The notes: generated by a model not told the origin, from the letters alone. A DNA stretch of 64,000 nucleotides from CAZHJK01 sp964533275 (GCA_964533275.1 CAZHJK010000010.1:20998-84997); one strand, 5' to 3'. Shown: positions 16,537 to 24,900, numbered from the stretch's first letter. Numbers and translations are program-made.

Positions 16537-16986
16537 ATGAAAATCGTTATTGCAAGTGATCATGGTGGATATGTCTTAAAGGAGCATATTAAGAAATATT
16601 TAGAAGAAAATAATTATGATGTAGAGGATGTTGGTACCCATTCCTTAGAATCAGTTGATTATCCCGATTTTGCACAAAAAGTAGCAGAGGCAGTTGCCCA
16701 AGGACAATATGATAGAGGGATTTTAATCTGTGGGACAGGTTTGGGTATTTCTATAGCAGCAAATAAGGTAAGGGGTATTAGAGCAGCCGTTGTAAGTGAA
16801 AGCTTTTCAGCAAAAATGTCTCGATTGCATAATAATGCCAATGTTTTAGCCCTAGGGGGTAGAGTGGTAGGTCCAGATTTAGCTACTGAGATTGTTGATG
16901 TATGGATAAACACACCCTTTGAAGGTGGTAGACATGAAAGAAGAGTAAATAAAATTATGGATATAGAAAGAAAATATGAAAGATAA
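16537..16986 (+). CDS. rpiB: Ribose-5-phosphate isomerase B
   Basis: Interconverts ribose 5-phosphate and ribulose 5-phosphate in the pentose phosphate pathway. 149 aa, the usual length. Motifs: ASDHGGYVLKEHI, DVGTHSLESVDYPDFA, CGTGLGISIAANKVRGIRAA (with the catalytic Cys) and GGRHERRV (phosphate binding). AGGAGGTG RBS before ATG 16537. It is Bacillus ywlF in synteny. Confidence 0.96.
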   Translation: MKIVIASDHGGYVLKEHIKKYLEENNYDVEDVGTHSLESVDYPDFAQKVAEAVAQGQYDRGILICGTGLGISIAANKVRGIRAAVVSESFSAKMSRLHNNANVLALGGRVVGPDLATEIVDVWINTPFEGGRHERRVNKIMDIERKYER

Positions 16987-17021
16987 TAATTGAATTAAAA
17001 TATAAAGGGAGGTTTTATTAT

Positions 17022-17651
17022 ATGGGTAAGGTAATGATTTTTGATCACCCCTTAATACAACATAAGATAGGAATAATACGGGATAAAAAAACAGGAGCAA
17101 AGGAATTTAGAGAATTAGTAGAAGAGATTTCAATGCTTATGTGCTATGAGGTAACAAGGGAATTACCCTTAGAGGAAGTAGATATTGAAACACCGGTAGG
17201 ACCAGCAAAGGTAAATGCTATCTGCGGGAAAAAACTAGGGATAGTACCTATACTTAGAGCAGGATTAGGAATGGTTGATGGAATGCTTAAACTGATACCA
17301 ACAGCTAGAGTTGGTCATATTGGTCTTTATAGGGATCCAGATACACTAAATCCAGTAGAATATTATTGCAAGCTTCCCAGTGATATTAAGGATAGAGAAT
17401 TAATACTATTAGACCCAATGTTGGCAACAGGTGGATCTATAATAGCAGGTATTCAATTTTTAAAGGATAGAGGAGCAAATAATATAAAGGTTATGTGCTT
17501 ACTTGCCGCTAAGACAGGCATAGACAAAGTAAATAAGGCTCACCCAGATGTGGATATTTATGCAGCATCAGTGGACGAAGGTCTAAATGACCATGGATAT
17601 ATAGTTCCTGGATTGGGAGATGCAGGAGATAGATTATACGGAACTAAATAG
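17022..17651 (+). CDS. upp: Uracil phosphoribosyltransferase
   Basis: Salvage enzyme converting uracil and PRPP to UMP. 209 aa, full length. It shows the PRPP-binding loop LLDPMLATGGSIIAGI and the uracil-binding C-terminal NDHGYIVPGLGDAGDRLYGTK; GIVPILRAGLGMVDG is also typical. RBS GGGAGG before ATG 17022. Upstream of the atp operon as in B. subtilis. Confidence 0.97.
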   Translation: MGKVMIFDHPLIQHKIGIIRDKKTGAKEFRELVEEISMLMCYEVTRELPLEEVDIETPVGPAKVNAICGKKLGIVPILRAGLGMVDGMLKLIPTARVGHIGLYRDPDTLNPVEYYCKLPSDIKDRELILLDPMLATGGSIIAGIQFLKDRGANNIKVMCLLAAKTGIDKVNKAHPDVDIYAASVDEGLNDHGYIVPGLGDAGDRLYGTK

Positions 17652-17666
17652 CATAAAGGCAAAAAT

Positions 17667-17706
17667 AATAATTCTCTTCTTGGTGTAAGGAGGGGATTAT
17701 TTTTTT
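17667..17706 (+). terminator. Intrinsic terminator of upp
   Basis: A 15-bp stem (17667-17681 with 17687-17701, several G-U pairs) followed by T5. Confidence 0.85.
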
Positions 17707-17707
17707 A

Positions 17708-17757
17708 AAATGTTCGCTTTTAATGTTCGTATTTTTATAAATTAATGTTCGGGTATT
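17708..17757 (-). promoter_or_regulatory. Three PurBox-like sites upstream of the dCMP deaminase gene
   Basis: The core CGAACATT occurs three times on the minus strand (TGTTCG at 17711-17716, 17724-17729 and 17746-17751 on plus). Each 13-mer fits the Bacillus PurR box AWWWCCGAACWWT at 12 of 13 positions by my reading. They are direct, not inverted, copies. The operator role is inferred. Confidence 0.35.
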
Positions 17758-17781
17758 ATAAAAACAAAGGAGTGAAGGATT

Positions 17782-18192
17782 ATGCGTAAGGATTGGGATA
17801 ATTATTTTATGGATATAGCTTTTCAAGTAAAGGAAAGAAGTACTTGTCCAAGGCTACAGGTAGGGGCAGTAATAGTTAAGGATAAGAGAATAAAGGGTAC
17901 AGGATATAATGGCAGTCCTTCTGGAATGCCCCATTGTGAGGATGAAGGCTGCTATCTATTAGATGGTCATTGTAAGAGGACTATTCATGCCGAGGTGAAT
18001 TGTCTTTTAGAAACCTCTCCGGAGGAAAGAGAAGGAGCTACCATCTATGTAACCCATCAGCCCTGCCAGGATTGTCAGAAGCTTATTATCACTTCAGGAA
18101 TAACAAGGGTTGTATATGCCGAAGGCTATGAACCGGAGATAGATTGGTTTGCCAGGGCTAAAAATATAGAGGCAGTAAAATTAGAAAGATAA
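17782..18192 (+). CDS. dCMP deaminase (ComEB-like deoxycytidylate deaminase)
   Basis: Zinc-dependent deaminase converting dCMP to dUMP, 136 aa. Zinc-site motifs: TIHAEVNCLL (His and the catalytic Glu) and THQPCQDCQKLI (two Cys). CPRLQVGAVIVKD and GYNGSPSGMPHCEDEGC are specific for the dCMP deaminase family rather than CDD or tRNA deaminases. Located between upp and the atp operon; ComEB of Bacillus is the nearest named relative. Preceded by PurBox-like repeats. Confidence 0.92.
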   Translation: MRKDWDNYFMDIAFQVKERSTCPRLQVGAVIVKDKRIKGTGYNGSPSGMPHCEDEGCYLLDGHCKRTIHAEVNCLLETSPEEREGATIYVTHQPCQDCQKLIITSGITRVVYAEGYEPEIDWFARAKNIEAVKLER

Positions 18193-18253
18193 TTAATTGT
18201 AAATTTAACCAAAAATACATAAATATTTCAAAAAATAACATAATAATAAAGAA

Positions 18254-18338
18254 ATGACTTTGCAGCTAAAAAATAAAGTTTAAGTTAGTCAAATAAAAAC
18301 AAGAAGTTCTTCAGGTAAAATCATAGCTGCAAGGTCAT
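18254..18338 (+). repeat. Long-range inverted repeat in the atp operon leader
   Basis: 14-nt arms (18254-18267 and 18325-18338) pair with a single G-U mismatch around a 57-nt loop, 36 nt ahead of the first atp gene. It could fold in the operon's 5' UTR. No known regulator is assigned. Confidence 0.45.
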
Positions 18339-18374
18339 CTTTAATTATGTAAAAGCTATAGGAGGGGTGATGAT

Positions 18375-18623
18375 ATGTCAAAGAAGAAGGAATTTTCTCC
18401 CTTTAGCAGCATTGCCATATTAACTCAACTAGGTTTGGGAATGATAACACCAATAATTGGCGGAGTTCTTTTAGGCAATTATTTAGATAATAGATTTGCA
18501 AAAAATAGTCTCTTTTTAATTATATTAACAATAATAGGAGCAGCGGCAGCCTTTCGATATCTATTAGTTATGGGAACCAAATTATCTAGAAAAGAGGTAA
18601 AGAAAAATAATGAAAAGGAATAG
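18375..18623 (+). CDS. atpZ: AtpZ/AtpI-family small membrane protein
   Basis: An 82-aa protein with two TM hairpin helices (about 15-35 and 43-65) and charged ends. QLGLGMITPIIGGVLLGNYLDNRF is typical of the AtpZ/F0F1-ATPase-associated AtpI family (DUF3188-like). Such proteins precede atp operons and are linked to Mg/Ca handling or c-ring assembly. It overlaps the next gene by 14 bp. GGAGGGGTGATG RBS region. Confidence 0.8.
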   Translation: MSKKKEFSPFSSIAILTQLGLGMITPIIGGVLLGNYLDNRFAKNSLFLIILTIIGAAAAFRYLLVMGTKLSRKEVKKNNEKE

Positions 18624-18996
18624 GGAAATAAGTATAAACCAAATACTTATGGGAGTGGCAATTATTTTTATCCTAGTAGTTTGCCTTTCCTTTTTTCATA
18701 GAGATCCTATACCAATGATTTTAGGGATAGTCTTTGGACTGACCCTGTCTCTTCTAAACTTCAGGCTTTTATATATAGCCCTAAATAAAGCTGTAAAGCT
18801 TCCCACCGAAAAAGCAAAGGTCTATGCATCCAGCAGATATATGATCCGATATATATTTACCGCAGTATGCCTATACATTTCCATAAAAGCACCCTATATA
18901 AACATACTAGGTACTATCCTAGGCTTAATAATTCTAAAACTCGCAATCCTTTTAAGCAATTCTCTAAATACTAAAGATTTGTTAAAAAGGATTTAA
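18610..18996 (+). CDS. atpI: ATP synthase subunit I (AtpI)
   Basis: A 128-aa membrane protein with about four TM helices; HRDPIPMILGIVFGLTLSLLNFRLLYIALNKA fits the ATP-synthase subunit I family. AtpI helps c-ring assembly in several species, notably Na+-translocating enzymes with hybrid rotors. It overlaps atpZ and is 64 bp before atpB. Confidence 0.82.
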   Translation: MKRNREISINQILMGVAIIFILVVCLSFFHRDPIPMILGIVFGLTLSLLNFRLLYIALNKAVKLPTEKAKVYASSRYMIRYIFTAVCLYISIKAPYINILGTILGLIILKLAILLSNSLNTKDLLKRI

Positions 18997-19060
18997 TAAT
19001 TTACAGATTATAGGTAATAATAAAACTTGTATTTAATCAAGTAAGAAGGGTGGGATAAGC

Positions 19061-19708
19061 TTGGAATTTGCTCCAAGGGTAATTTTTCGTATATTTGGTC
19101 TTCCAATTACAGAAACAGTGACAGTGACTTGGATAATCATGGTTGTACTAATAATATTTGCATATTATGGGGGAAAAAGCTTAAAAAAGAAGCCCGGAAC
19201 CTTCCAAATAATAATAGAGCTTATTGTAGATGGAGTAAATGGACTAACAAAGTCTACAATGGGTGAGGAAAAAATATCATTTGCACCCTATATGGGTACA
19301 TTGGCATTATTTTTGGCATTGGCGAATTTAATCGGATTGCTGAGCTTTAGGCCACCAACCGCAGATTTAAATACAACCTTTGCCCTATCCATTATGACCT
19401 TTATTGCAACCCAATATTTTGGTCTAAGATCCAGGGGTTTAGGATATTTAAAGGGATTTGCCCAGCCCTTCGTATTTTTACTTCCCTTAAATATAATCGG
19501 AGAAATAGCTAATCCAATATCCCTATCCTTCCGTCTCTTTGGAAATATAGTAGGTGGATTGATTATTATGAATCTGGTTTACTCTGTAATGCCAATAATA
19601 GTGCCAATTCTTCCCCATATATATTTTGATGTTTTTGCAGGACTATTACAGACCTTTATATTTGTGATGTTATCAATGGTATTTATATCTGGAGCAATGG
19701 ATGATTAA
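19061..19708 (+). CDS. atpB: F-type ATP synthase subunit a
   Basis: Stator subunit a of Fo, 215 aa, with about five to six TM helices, forming the ion half-channels. The essential Arg is in SLSFRLFGNIVGGLIIMNL (about residue 157), and the C-terminal QTFIFVMLSMVFISGA is typical. It starts with TTG 19061 after AAGAAGGGTGGG; there is no better ATG nearby. It is about 20-50 residues shorter at the N-terminus than E. coli a, as in other Clostridia. Confidence 0.95.
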   Translation: MEFAPRVIFRIFGLPITETVTVTWIIMVVLIIFAYYGGKSLKKKPGTFQIIIELIVDGVNGLTKSTMGEEKISFAPYMGTLALFLALANLIGLLSFRPPTADLNTTFALSIMTFIATQYFGLRSRGLGYLKGFAQPFVFLLPLNIIGEIANPISLSFRLFGNIVGGLIIMNLVYSVMPIIVPILPHIYFDVFAGLLQTFIFVMLSMVFISGAMDD

Positions 19709-19725
19709 GTCTGAGGAGTGAGAAA

Positions 19726-20265
19726 ATGGAAAATGGATTATTTAGCTTTTTACAACAATTTGAAACCCGGCATCTGGTTTTAGCGGCATCTGCAATAGCA
19801 GCAGGACTAGCAATGATAGCAGGAATAGGACCGGGAATAGGTCAGGGCTATGCCGCAGGAAAGGGAGCAGAAGCGGTTAGCTATAACCCTAAAAACGGTA
19901 AAAATATTACCATGGTTATGCTTTTAGGAGCAGCAGTAGCAGAGACTTCCGGAATTTTAGCATTGGTAGTAGCCCTAATTCTACTCTTTGCAAATCCAGC
20001 TATTGGATTAGAGGGTTCAGCTATAGTTTTAATAGCCTCAGTAATAGGAGCAGGATTTTCAATGATAGCAGGAATAGGACCGGGAGTAGGACAAGGCTAT
20101 GCCGCAGGAAAATCAGTAGAAGGTGTGGGTAAGAGACCGGATTTACAAGGTAATGTAGTAAGGGTAATGTTTTTAGGCCAAGCAGTGGCACAAACCACAG
20201 GGATATATGCACTAATTATCTCCCTACTACTACTCTTTGCAAACCCATTATTAAGATTGTTATAG
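19726..20265 (+). CDS. atpE: F-ATPase c subunit with two fused hairpins (V-type-like)
   Basis: A 179-aa rotor subunit made of two tandem c hairpins (four TM helices), about twice the usual length. Hairpin 1 keeps GPGIGQGYAAGKG (Gln ligand) and AVAETSGIL, with the ion-binding Glu; the usual Tyr four residues later is Leu. Hairpin 2 has GPGVGQGYAAGKS and AVAQTTGIY: the carboxylate is replaced by Gln. So there is one ion site for four helices, as in V-type c and in c1 of Acetobacterium woodii Na+ F-ATPase. Followed by 358 bp of repeats and then a normal c gene, so the ring is probably mixed. Confidence 0.93.
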   Translation: MENGLFSFLQQFETRHLVLAASAIAAGLAMIAGIGPGIGQGYAAGKGAEAVSYNPKNGKNITMVMLLGAAVAETSGILALVVALILLFANPAIGLEGSAIVLIASVIGAGFSMIAGIGPGVGQGYAAGKSVEGVGKRPDLQGNVVRVMFLGQAVAQTTGIYALIISLLLLFANPLLRLL

Positions 20266-20269
20266 AAAA

Positions 20270-20620
20270 GGAAGGTATAAGGTATAAGGTAAAGAAGCAA
20301 AAGGGACGGTTCTTTTTGCTTCATGGTTGACGCCTATAAGAGAGTGGACGACCCTGTCCACCCTATTAAAGGAACAGGGAACAGAGAAAAACTAAGATAC
20401 TTCACAAGGTTCAGTATGACAATAAAGGGTGTCATCCTGAGGAGTAAGGGACCAAGGATCTAAGATTTTACTGATAACCGATAACCGATAACTAAATCAG
20501 TAGGAATCGGCGCCCCCGTCGTTCCGCAGGGTTTTTCCACCATCTACCAGCCCCAAAAGGAATACCAATAAGCATCTACCATATACCTGCGATTGAAATT
20601 CGCATACAGAAAGGAGAGTA
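20270..20620 (+). repeat. Composite repeat block between the two c-subunit genes
   Basis: Gene-free interval 20266-20623. In order: GGTATAA heptamers (20274-20291), the GAAGCAA/TTGCTTC palindrome with GGGACGGTTCT (20293-20321), AGGGAAC units (20371-20383), a TTCAGTATGAC/GTCATCCTGAGG...GGATCT element (about 20410-20463), CCGATAA heptamers (about 20468-20495), a GTAGG...GTTCCG palindrome (20508-20528), a CCACCATCTACCAGCCCC block and a GCGA...TTCGC palindrome. Much of it recurs in the same order at 24.6-24.9 kb. Confidence 0.8.
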
Positions 20621-20623
20621 CAT

Positions 20624-20887
20624 ATGGTTACAGGAAGAGAATTAATACTAGCTTGTTCAGCTATAGGCGCTGGGCTTGCTATGATAGCAGGAATAGGACC
20701 TGGAATCGGCCAGGGCTATGCCGCAGGCAAGGGTGCCGAGGCGGTAGGTAGGCAGCCAGAAGCCCAGGGAGATATTATAAGAACAATGCTCTTAGGAGCA
20801 GCAGTGGCAGAAACCACAGGAATTTATGGATTAATAATAGCTTTGATTTTGCTATTCGCAAACCCATTAATAGGATTAGCAGGATAA
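20624..20887 (+). CDS. atpE: F-type ATP synthase subunit c (single hairpin, Na+ type)
   Basis: Standard 87-aa c subunit with two TM helices. The Na+-coordinating set seen in Ilyobacter/Acetobacterium c is complete: GPGIGQG (Gln) on helix 1 and AVAETTGIYGL (Glu, Thr, Thr, Tyr) on helix 2. Na+ coupling is therefore predicted. The RBS GGAGAG before ATG 20624 lies at the end of the repeat block. It is the second c gene of the operon. Confidence 0.95.
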   Translation: MVTGRELILACSAIGAGLAMIAGIGPGIGQGYAAGKGAEAVGRQPEAQGDIIRTMLLGAAVAETTGIYGLIIALILLFANPLIGLAG

Positions 20888-20892
20888 AGGCA

Positions 20893-21138
20893 GGTAGAAG
20901 GTATAAGGTATAAGGTATAAGGTATAAGGTATAAGGTATAAGGTATAAGAGTCAAAGGCAGGGAACAGGGAACAGTTGTAGTGATCGACGCCCCCGTCGT
21001 TCCATAGGTTGTAGGGGCAGCGTTTTACTCGCCTAGTTTTGACTTTAGATTTTCTCCACCATCTACCAGCCCCAAAAGGAATACCAGAGAGCATCTACCA
21101 TCTACCCAGGCGAATGAATTCGCCCACAACGAAAGGAG
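20893..21138 (+). repeat. Composite repeat block between atpE and atpF
   Basis: GGTAGAA then seven to eight GGTATAA heptamers (20895-20949), AGGGAAC x2 (20958-20974), GATCGACGCCCCCGTCGTTCC palindrome (20981-21003), GTAGGGGCAGCG..., then the CCACCATCTACCAGCCCCAA block and a GGCGAATGAATTCGCC palindrome just before atpF. The second half closely repeats 20530-20600. Confidence 0.8.
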
Positions 21139-21148
21139 GCATAAATCT

Positions 21149-21658
21149 ATGGAAGGAGAAGTTGGACTAGTTAGTATACAATGGTGGACAATTATTTTGC
21201 AGATTGTTAACACCCTAATACTATTCGCAGCCCTATCCTATTTTCTCTTTAAACCAGTTACAAAGTTTATGCAGGACAGAAAGGATAAGATTGCTGCAGA
21301 TTATGAGGAAGCAGAAAAGACAAGGACAAATGCCCAGGAATTAAAGGTTAGCTATGAGTCAAAGCTTGAGACCATTAAGGATGAAGGGCGACAGATTATT
21401 AGGGACGCCACCCGAAGAGGAGAGGTACGCAGTGAAGAAATAATAAAGCAGGCACAGGAAGAATCAAAGAAAATTATTGAAAGGGCGAATCTAGAGCTCA
21501 CCAGGGAAAGAACAAAGGCAATGGATCAATTAAAGAACGATATGATTGAGATTGCCCTAGGTGCTGCATCCAGGGTTATAGAGGATAGCCTAGAGGATGA
21601 AAGTCATGAAAGACTAATCAGGCAATATATAGAAGAGATGAGGGATGTATATGTCTAG
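21149..21658 (+). CDS. atpF: F-type ATP synthase subunit b
   Basis: Peripheral stalk subunit, 169 aa. One N-terminal TM helix (about 10-32) is followed by a long charged, heptad-like helix (FKPVTKFMQDRKDKIAADYEEAEKTR...) that dimerises and binds delta. RBS AAAGGAGG before ATG 21149. It overlaps atpH by 8 bp with the start chosen there. Confidence 0.95.
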   Translation: MEGEVGLVSIQWWTIILQIVNTLILFAALSYFLFKPVTKFMQDRKDKIAADYEEAEKTRTNAQELKVSYESKLETIKDEGRQIIRDATRRGEVRSEEIIKQAQEESKKIIERANLELTRERTKAMDQLKNDMIEIALGAASRVIEDSLEDESHERLIRQYIEEMRDVYV

Positions 21659-22211
21659 CATGGTAGCTAGAAGATATGCCTCAGCACTAATGGAAGTAGG
21701 ATTAGAAAATAATCTACTGGAGGAATTCCATAAGCAATTCAGTGAAATAATAAATCAATTAAATAGGGAAGAAGGATTTCAAAAGCTATTAAATTCTCCC
21801 CTAATAACCAATAAAGAAAAAAAAGAGATAATCAAGGAAGTGTTTGGAAAATATATAAACCCTTACCTTTTAAATTTTATCTTTGTTGTTATAGATAATA
21901 AAAGGCAAAAAAATATTAAGGATATATTTTTAGGCTTTCAAGACATGGTATACGAAAAGAATAATATTTTAGCAGTAAAGGCTGTTAGTGCTGTAGCCTT
22001 AAATAAACAACAGATTAATTCACTAAAAAATAGATTAGCACAACAATTTAATAAGGAAATAATTATAGAAAATAAAATCGATCCTTCTATAATGGGAGGA
22101 TTAGTCATTTATGCAGAAAATAGAATCCTAGATGGAAGTATAAAGGGTAAGCTAGAAAAATTAAAGACAGAATTAAAAGCAATACCACTGCAGGAGATTG
22201 GGGTGAAATAG
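21651..22211 (+). CDS. atpH: F-type ATP synthase subunit delta
   Basis: Delta (OSCP) subunit linking the b stalk to alpha3beta3, 186 aa. N-terminal helical domain VARRYASALMEVGLEN, and C-terminal IDPSIMGGLVIYAENRILDGSI. I chose ATG 21651 over 21645 because it gives better spacing from GAGGGA; a third ATG at 21660 is possible. The stop is directly followed by the atpA TTG. Confidence 0.93.
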   Translation: MSSMVARRYASALMEVGLENNLLEEFHKQFSEIINQLNREEGFQKLLNSPLITNKEKKEIIKEVFGKYINPYLLNFIFVVIDNKRQKNIKDIFLGFQDMVYEKNNILAVKAVSAVALNKQQINSLKNRLAQQFNKEIIIENKIDPSIMGGLVIYAENRILDGSIKGKLEKLKTELKAIPLQEIGVK

Positions 22212-23723
22212 TTGGTAGAGCTAAGACCACAGGAGATAAGCGCAGTAATAAAAAAACAAATAGAAAAATATCAAGAAAAATTAGAAATGGAAGATGTGGG
22301 GACTGTTATCCAGGTAGGAGATGGAATAGCCCTTATACATGGTTTAGAAAAGTGCATGGCAGGAGAACTTCTAGAATTCCCCAATGATGTTTTTGGAATG
22401 GCATTAAACCTAGAGGAAGACAGTGTAGGCTGTGTTCTTTTAGGAGATGAGGAAGATATAGTAGAGGGAGATATAGTAAAGACCACCGGAAGAATTGTAG
22501 AGGTGCCTGTGGGAGATGCAATGATTGGACGGGTTATTAATTCCCTAGGTCAACCCATCGATGGAAAGGGACCAATACAAACAGATAAATTCAGACCGGT
22601 GGATGTAGTGGCACCGGGGGTTATTGAGAGAAAATCCGTAGATCAGCCCCTGCAAACAGGATATAAGGCTATAGATTCTTTAATACCCATTGGAAGAGGG
22701 CAAAGAGAGCTAATCATTGGGGATAGGCAGACAGGAAAAAGTGCCCTGGCTATTGATACAATTATAAATCAAAAAGATGAAGATGTAATATGCATCTATG
22801 TTGCAATAGGACAAAAAGCTTCCACCGTGGCACAGATAGTTAAGAATCTAGAGGAATTCGGGGCGATGGACTATAGCATTGTAGTATCCGCAACAGCCAG
22901 TGAAATGGCACCCCTACAATATATAGCACCCTATGCAGGCTGTTCCATAGGAGAGGAATTTATGCATAAGGGCAAAGATGTGCTAATTATCTATGATGAT
23001 TTATCAAAGCATGCCGTGGCATATCGAGCTATGTCATTACTACTCCGACGCCCACCGGGAAGAGAAGCCTTTCCGGGAGATGTATTTTATCTGCATTCCC
23101 GATTACTAGAAAGGGCAGCACGATTAGATAAGGGAGGATCAATAACCGCATTGCCGATAGTAGAAACCCAGGCAGGGGATATTTCGGCCTATATTCCTAC
23201 CAATATAATATCCATTACCGATGGACAGATTTTCTTAGAGTCAGAGCTATTTCATTCCGGGATTCGTCCAGCGGTAAACCCAGGAATATCAGTATCTAGG
23301 GTAGGAGGAGCAGCTCAAATAAAATCCATGAAGAAGATATCTGGACCCCTGCGTATTGAATATGCCCAATACCGCGAACTAGCATCCTTTGCCCAATTTG
23401 GTTCAGATTTAGATAAAGAAACCCTAGGGCGATTATCCAAGGGAGAAAGAATAGTAGAGGTATTAAAGCAGGAGCAATATGCCCCAATGAGGGTAGAGCA
23501 TCAGGTTATGAGTATATATGCAGTGGCAAATGACTTCCTAGAGGACATAGAGGTAGGAAGGATTAGGGAATTTGAAAAGGAATTTATAGTCTTTATGGAT
23601 AACCAAAGACCCGAGGTGGGAAAAGAAATAAAGGAAACCGGCACAATGACTAAGGAAACAGAGGGAGTACTAAAAAAAGCTATCTTGGAATTCAAAGAAA
23701 TCTTTAAAAATAAGCTACATTAA
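22212..23723 (+). CDS. atpA: F-type ATP synthase subunit alpha
   Basis: Non-catalytic nucleotide-binding subunit, 503 aa. Walker A GDRQTGKSALAIDTI (about 170-184), the signature PAVNPGISVSRVGGAAQ and the Arg finger region (SVSRVG) are intact. TTG start at 22212 immediately after the atpH stop, with GGGGTGA as RBS; residues MVELRPQEISAVIKKQIEKY match the family N-terminus, so this start is right. Confidence 0.97.
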   Translation: MVELRPQEISAVIKKQIEKYQEKLEMEDVGTVIQVGDGIALIHGLEKCMAGELLEFPNDVFGMALNLEEDSVGCVLLGDEEDIVEGDIVKTTGRIVEVPVGDAMIGRVINSLGQPIDGKGPIQTDKFRPVDVVAPGVIERKSVDQPLQTGYKAIDSLIPIGRGQRELIIGDRQTGKSALAIDTIINQKDEDVICIYVAIGQKASTVAQIVKNLEEFGAMDYSIVVSATASEMAPLQYIAPYAGCSIGEEFMHKGKDVLIIYDDLSKHAVAYRAMSLLLRRPPGREAFPGDVFYLHSRLLERAARLDKGGSITALPIVETQAGDISAYIPTNIISITDGQIFLESELFHSGIRPAVNPGISVSRVGGAAQIKSMKKISGPLRIEYAQYRELASFAQFGSDLDKETLGRLSKGERIVEVLKQEQYAPMRVEHQVMSIYAVANDFLEDIEVGRIREFEKEFIVFMDNQRPEVGKEIKETGTMTKETEGVLKKAILEFKEIFKNKLH

Positions 23724-23747
23724 CACCTACTTTCAGGAGGTGAGATC

Positions 23748-24626
23748 ATGGCAGAAAACATAAGAGATATAAAAAGAAGAATCCGCAGTGTAAATAACAC
23801 CCGACAGATTACAAAGGCAATGGAAATGGTATCCTCTTCAAAGCTAAGAAGGGCAAGGGAAGGTGCGGAACTTGGAAGACCATACTTTGAGAAAATGATA
23901 GAAACCATAAAAGATATTGTTAGGCTTACTGGAAAGGTTAGAAATCTCTATATGGAATTACGGGAGGTTAAAAATAAAGCTTTTATAATAATAACAGCAG
24001 ACCGTGGACTTGCAGGGGGATATAATAATAATGCTATTAAGCTAGCAGTAGAAGCCATGGATAATAAGGATGAGATTTTTATATATGCCCTAGGCAGTAG
24101 AGGGAGAGATTACTTTCAAAGAAGAGAATTCAAGATAATAAAGGAATATATAGGAATATCAGATAGCCCAAGCATAGCAATAGCTAATGAGATATCAGAA
24201 AGTGTAATGAAGCTCTTTTCAGAGGGAAAAGTTGATGAGGTTTATCTGGTATATACAAAATTTATATCCACAATAAGCCAAAAACCTGAAATTTTAAAGC
24301 TTTTACCCATAAGCTATGAAGATACAGAAGAAGAGGGCAAACAAACTAAAGAGGATAATGAGTTAAAGCTGGTAGTTAATTATGAGCCCTCGGCAGAAAG
24401 TGTACTAAGGGGACTAATACCTAGATTTATACAAAACACCATCTATGGAGCAATGGTTGAAAGCGCAGCCAGTGAGCAGGGAGCAAGAAGAGTAGCAATG
24501 GAATCAGCCACAGATAATGCCAATGAAATAATAGATGATTTATCCCTAACCTATAATAGAGCAAGACAAGCAGCCATCACCCAGGAGATTACAGAAATAG
24601 TAGGTGGAGCAGAAGCACTAAGATAA
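23748..24626 (+). CDS. atpG: F-type ATP synthase subunit gamma
   Basis: Central rotor shaft, 292 aa. N-terminal helix IRDIKRRIRSVNNTRQITKAM and C-terminal MESATDNANEIIDDLSLTYNRARQAAITQEI form the coiled coil; TADRGLAGGYN is the conserved Rossmann-like segment. RBS AGGAGGTGA before ATG 23748. Confidence 0.96.
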   Translation: MAENIRDIKRRIRSVNNTRQITKAMEMVSSSKLRRAREGAELGRPYFEKMIETIKDIVRLTGKVRNLYMELREVKNKAFIIITADRGLAGGYNNNAIKLAVEAMDNKDEIFIYALGSRGRDYFQRREFKIIKEYIGISDSPSIAIANEISESVMKLFSEGKVDEVYLVYTKFISTISQKPEILKLLPISYEDTEEEGKQTKEDNELKLVVNYEPSAESVLRGLIPRFIQNTIYGAMVESAASEQGARRVAMESATDNANEIIDDLSLTYNRARQAAITQEITEIVGGAEALR

Positions 24627-24886
24627 AGGCAGGTAGAAGGTAGAAAAAGCAAAAGGAAAAAGCAAAAGGGACGGTTCTTTTTGCTTCCAATAAATATAAA
24701 ATCATTGATATAGGTAGGTTTCGTTCAGTATGACAATAAAGGGAGTCATCCTGAGGAGCTTACGACGAAGGATCTAAGATTTTACTGATAACCGATAACC
24801 GATAACTGATAACCGATAACTAAATCAGTAGGGATCGGCGCCCTCGCCGTTCCGAAGATTTTCTCTACCATCTACCAGCTTTTAAA
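24627..24886 (+). repeat. Composite repeat block between atpG and atpD
   Basis: GGTAGAA x2, AAGCAAAAGGGACGGTTCTTTTTGCTT palindrome (about 24656-24688), TTCAGTATGACAATAAAGGG.GTCATCCTGAGG...GGATCTAAG (about 24726-24777), five CCGATAA/CTGATAA heptamers, a GTAGGGATCGGCG...GTTCCG palindrome (24830-24856) and CTACCATCTACCAGC. From the GGACGGTTCT palindrome to CTACCAGC it parallels 20293-20550 element by element. Confidence 0.85.
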
Positions 24887-24900
24887 TAGGAGGCAAATAA

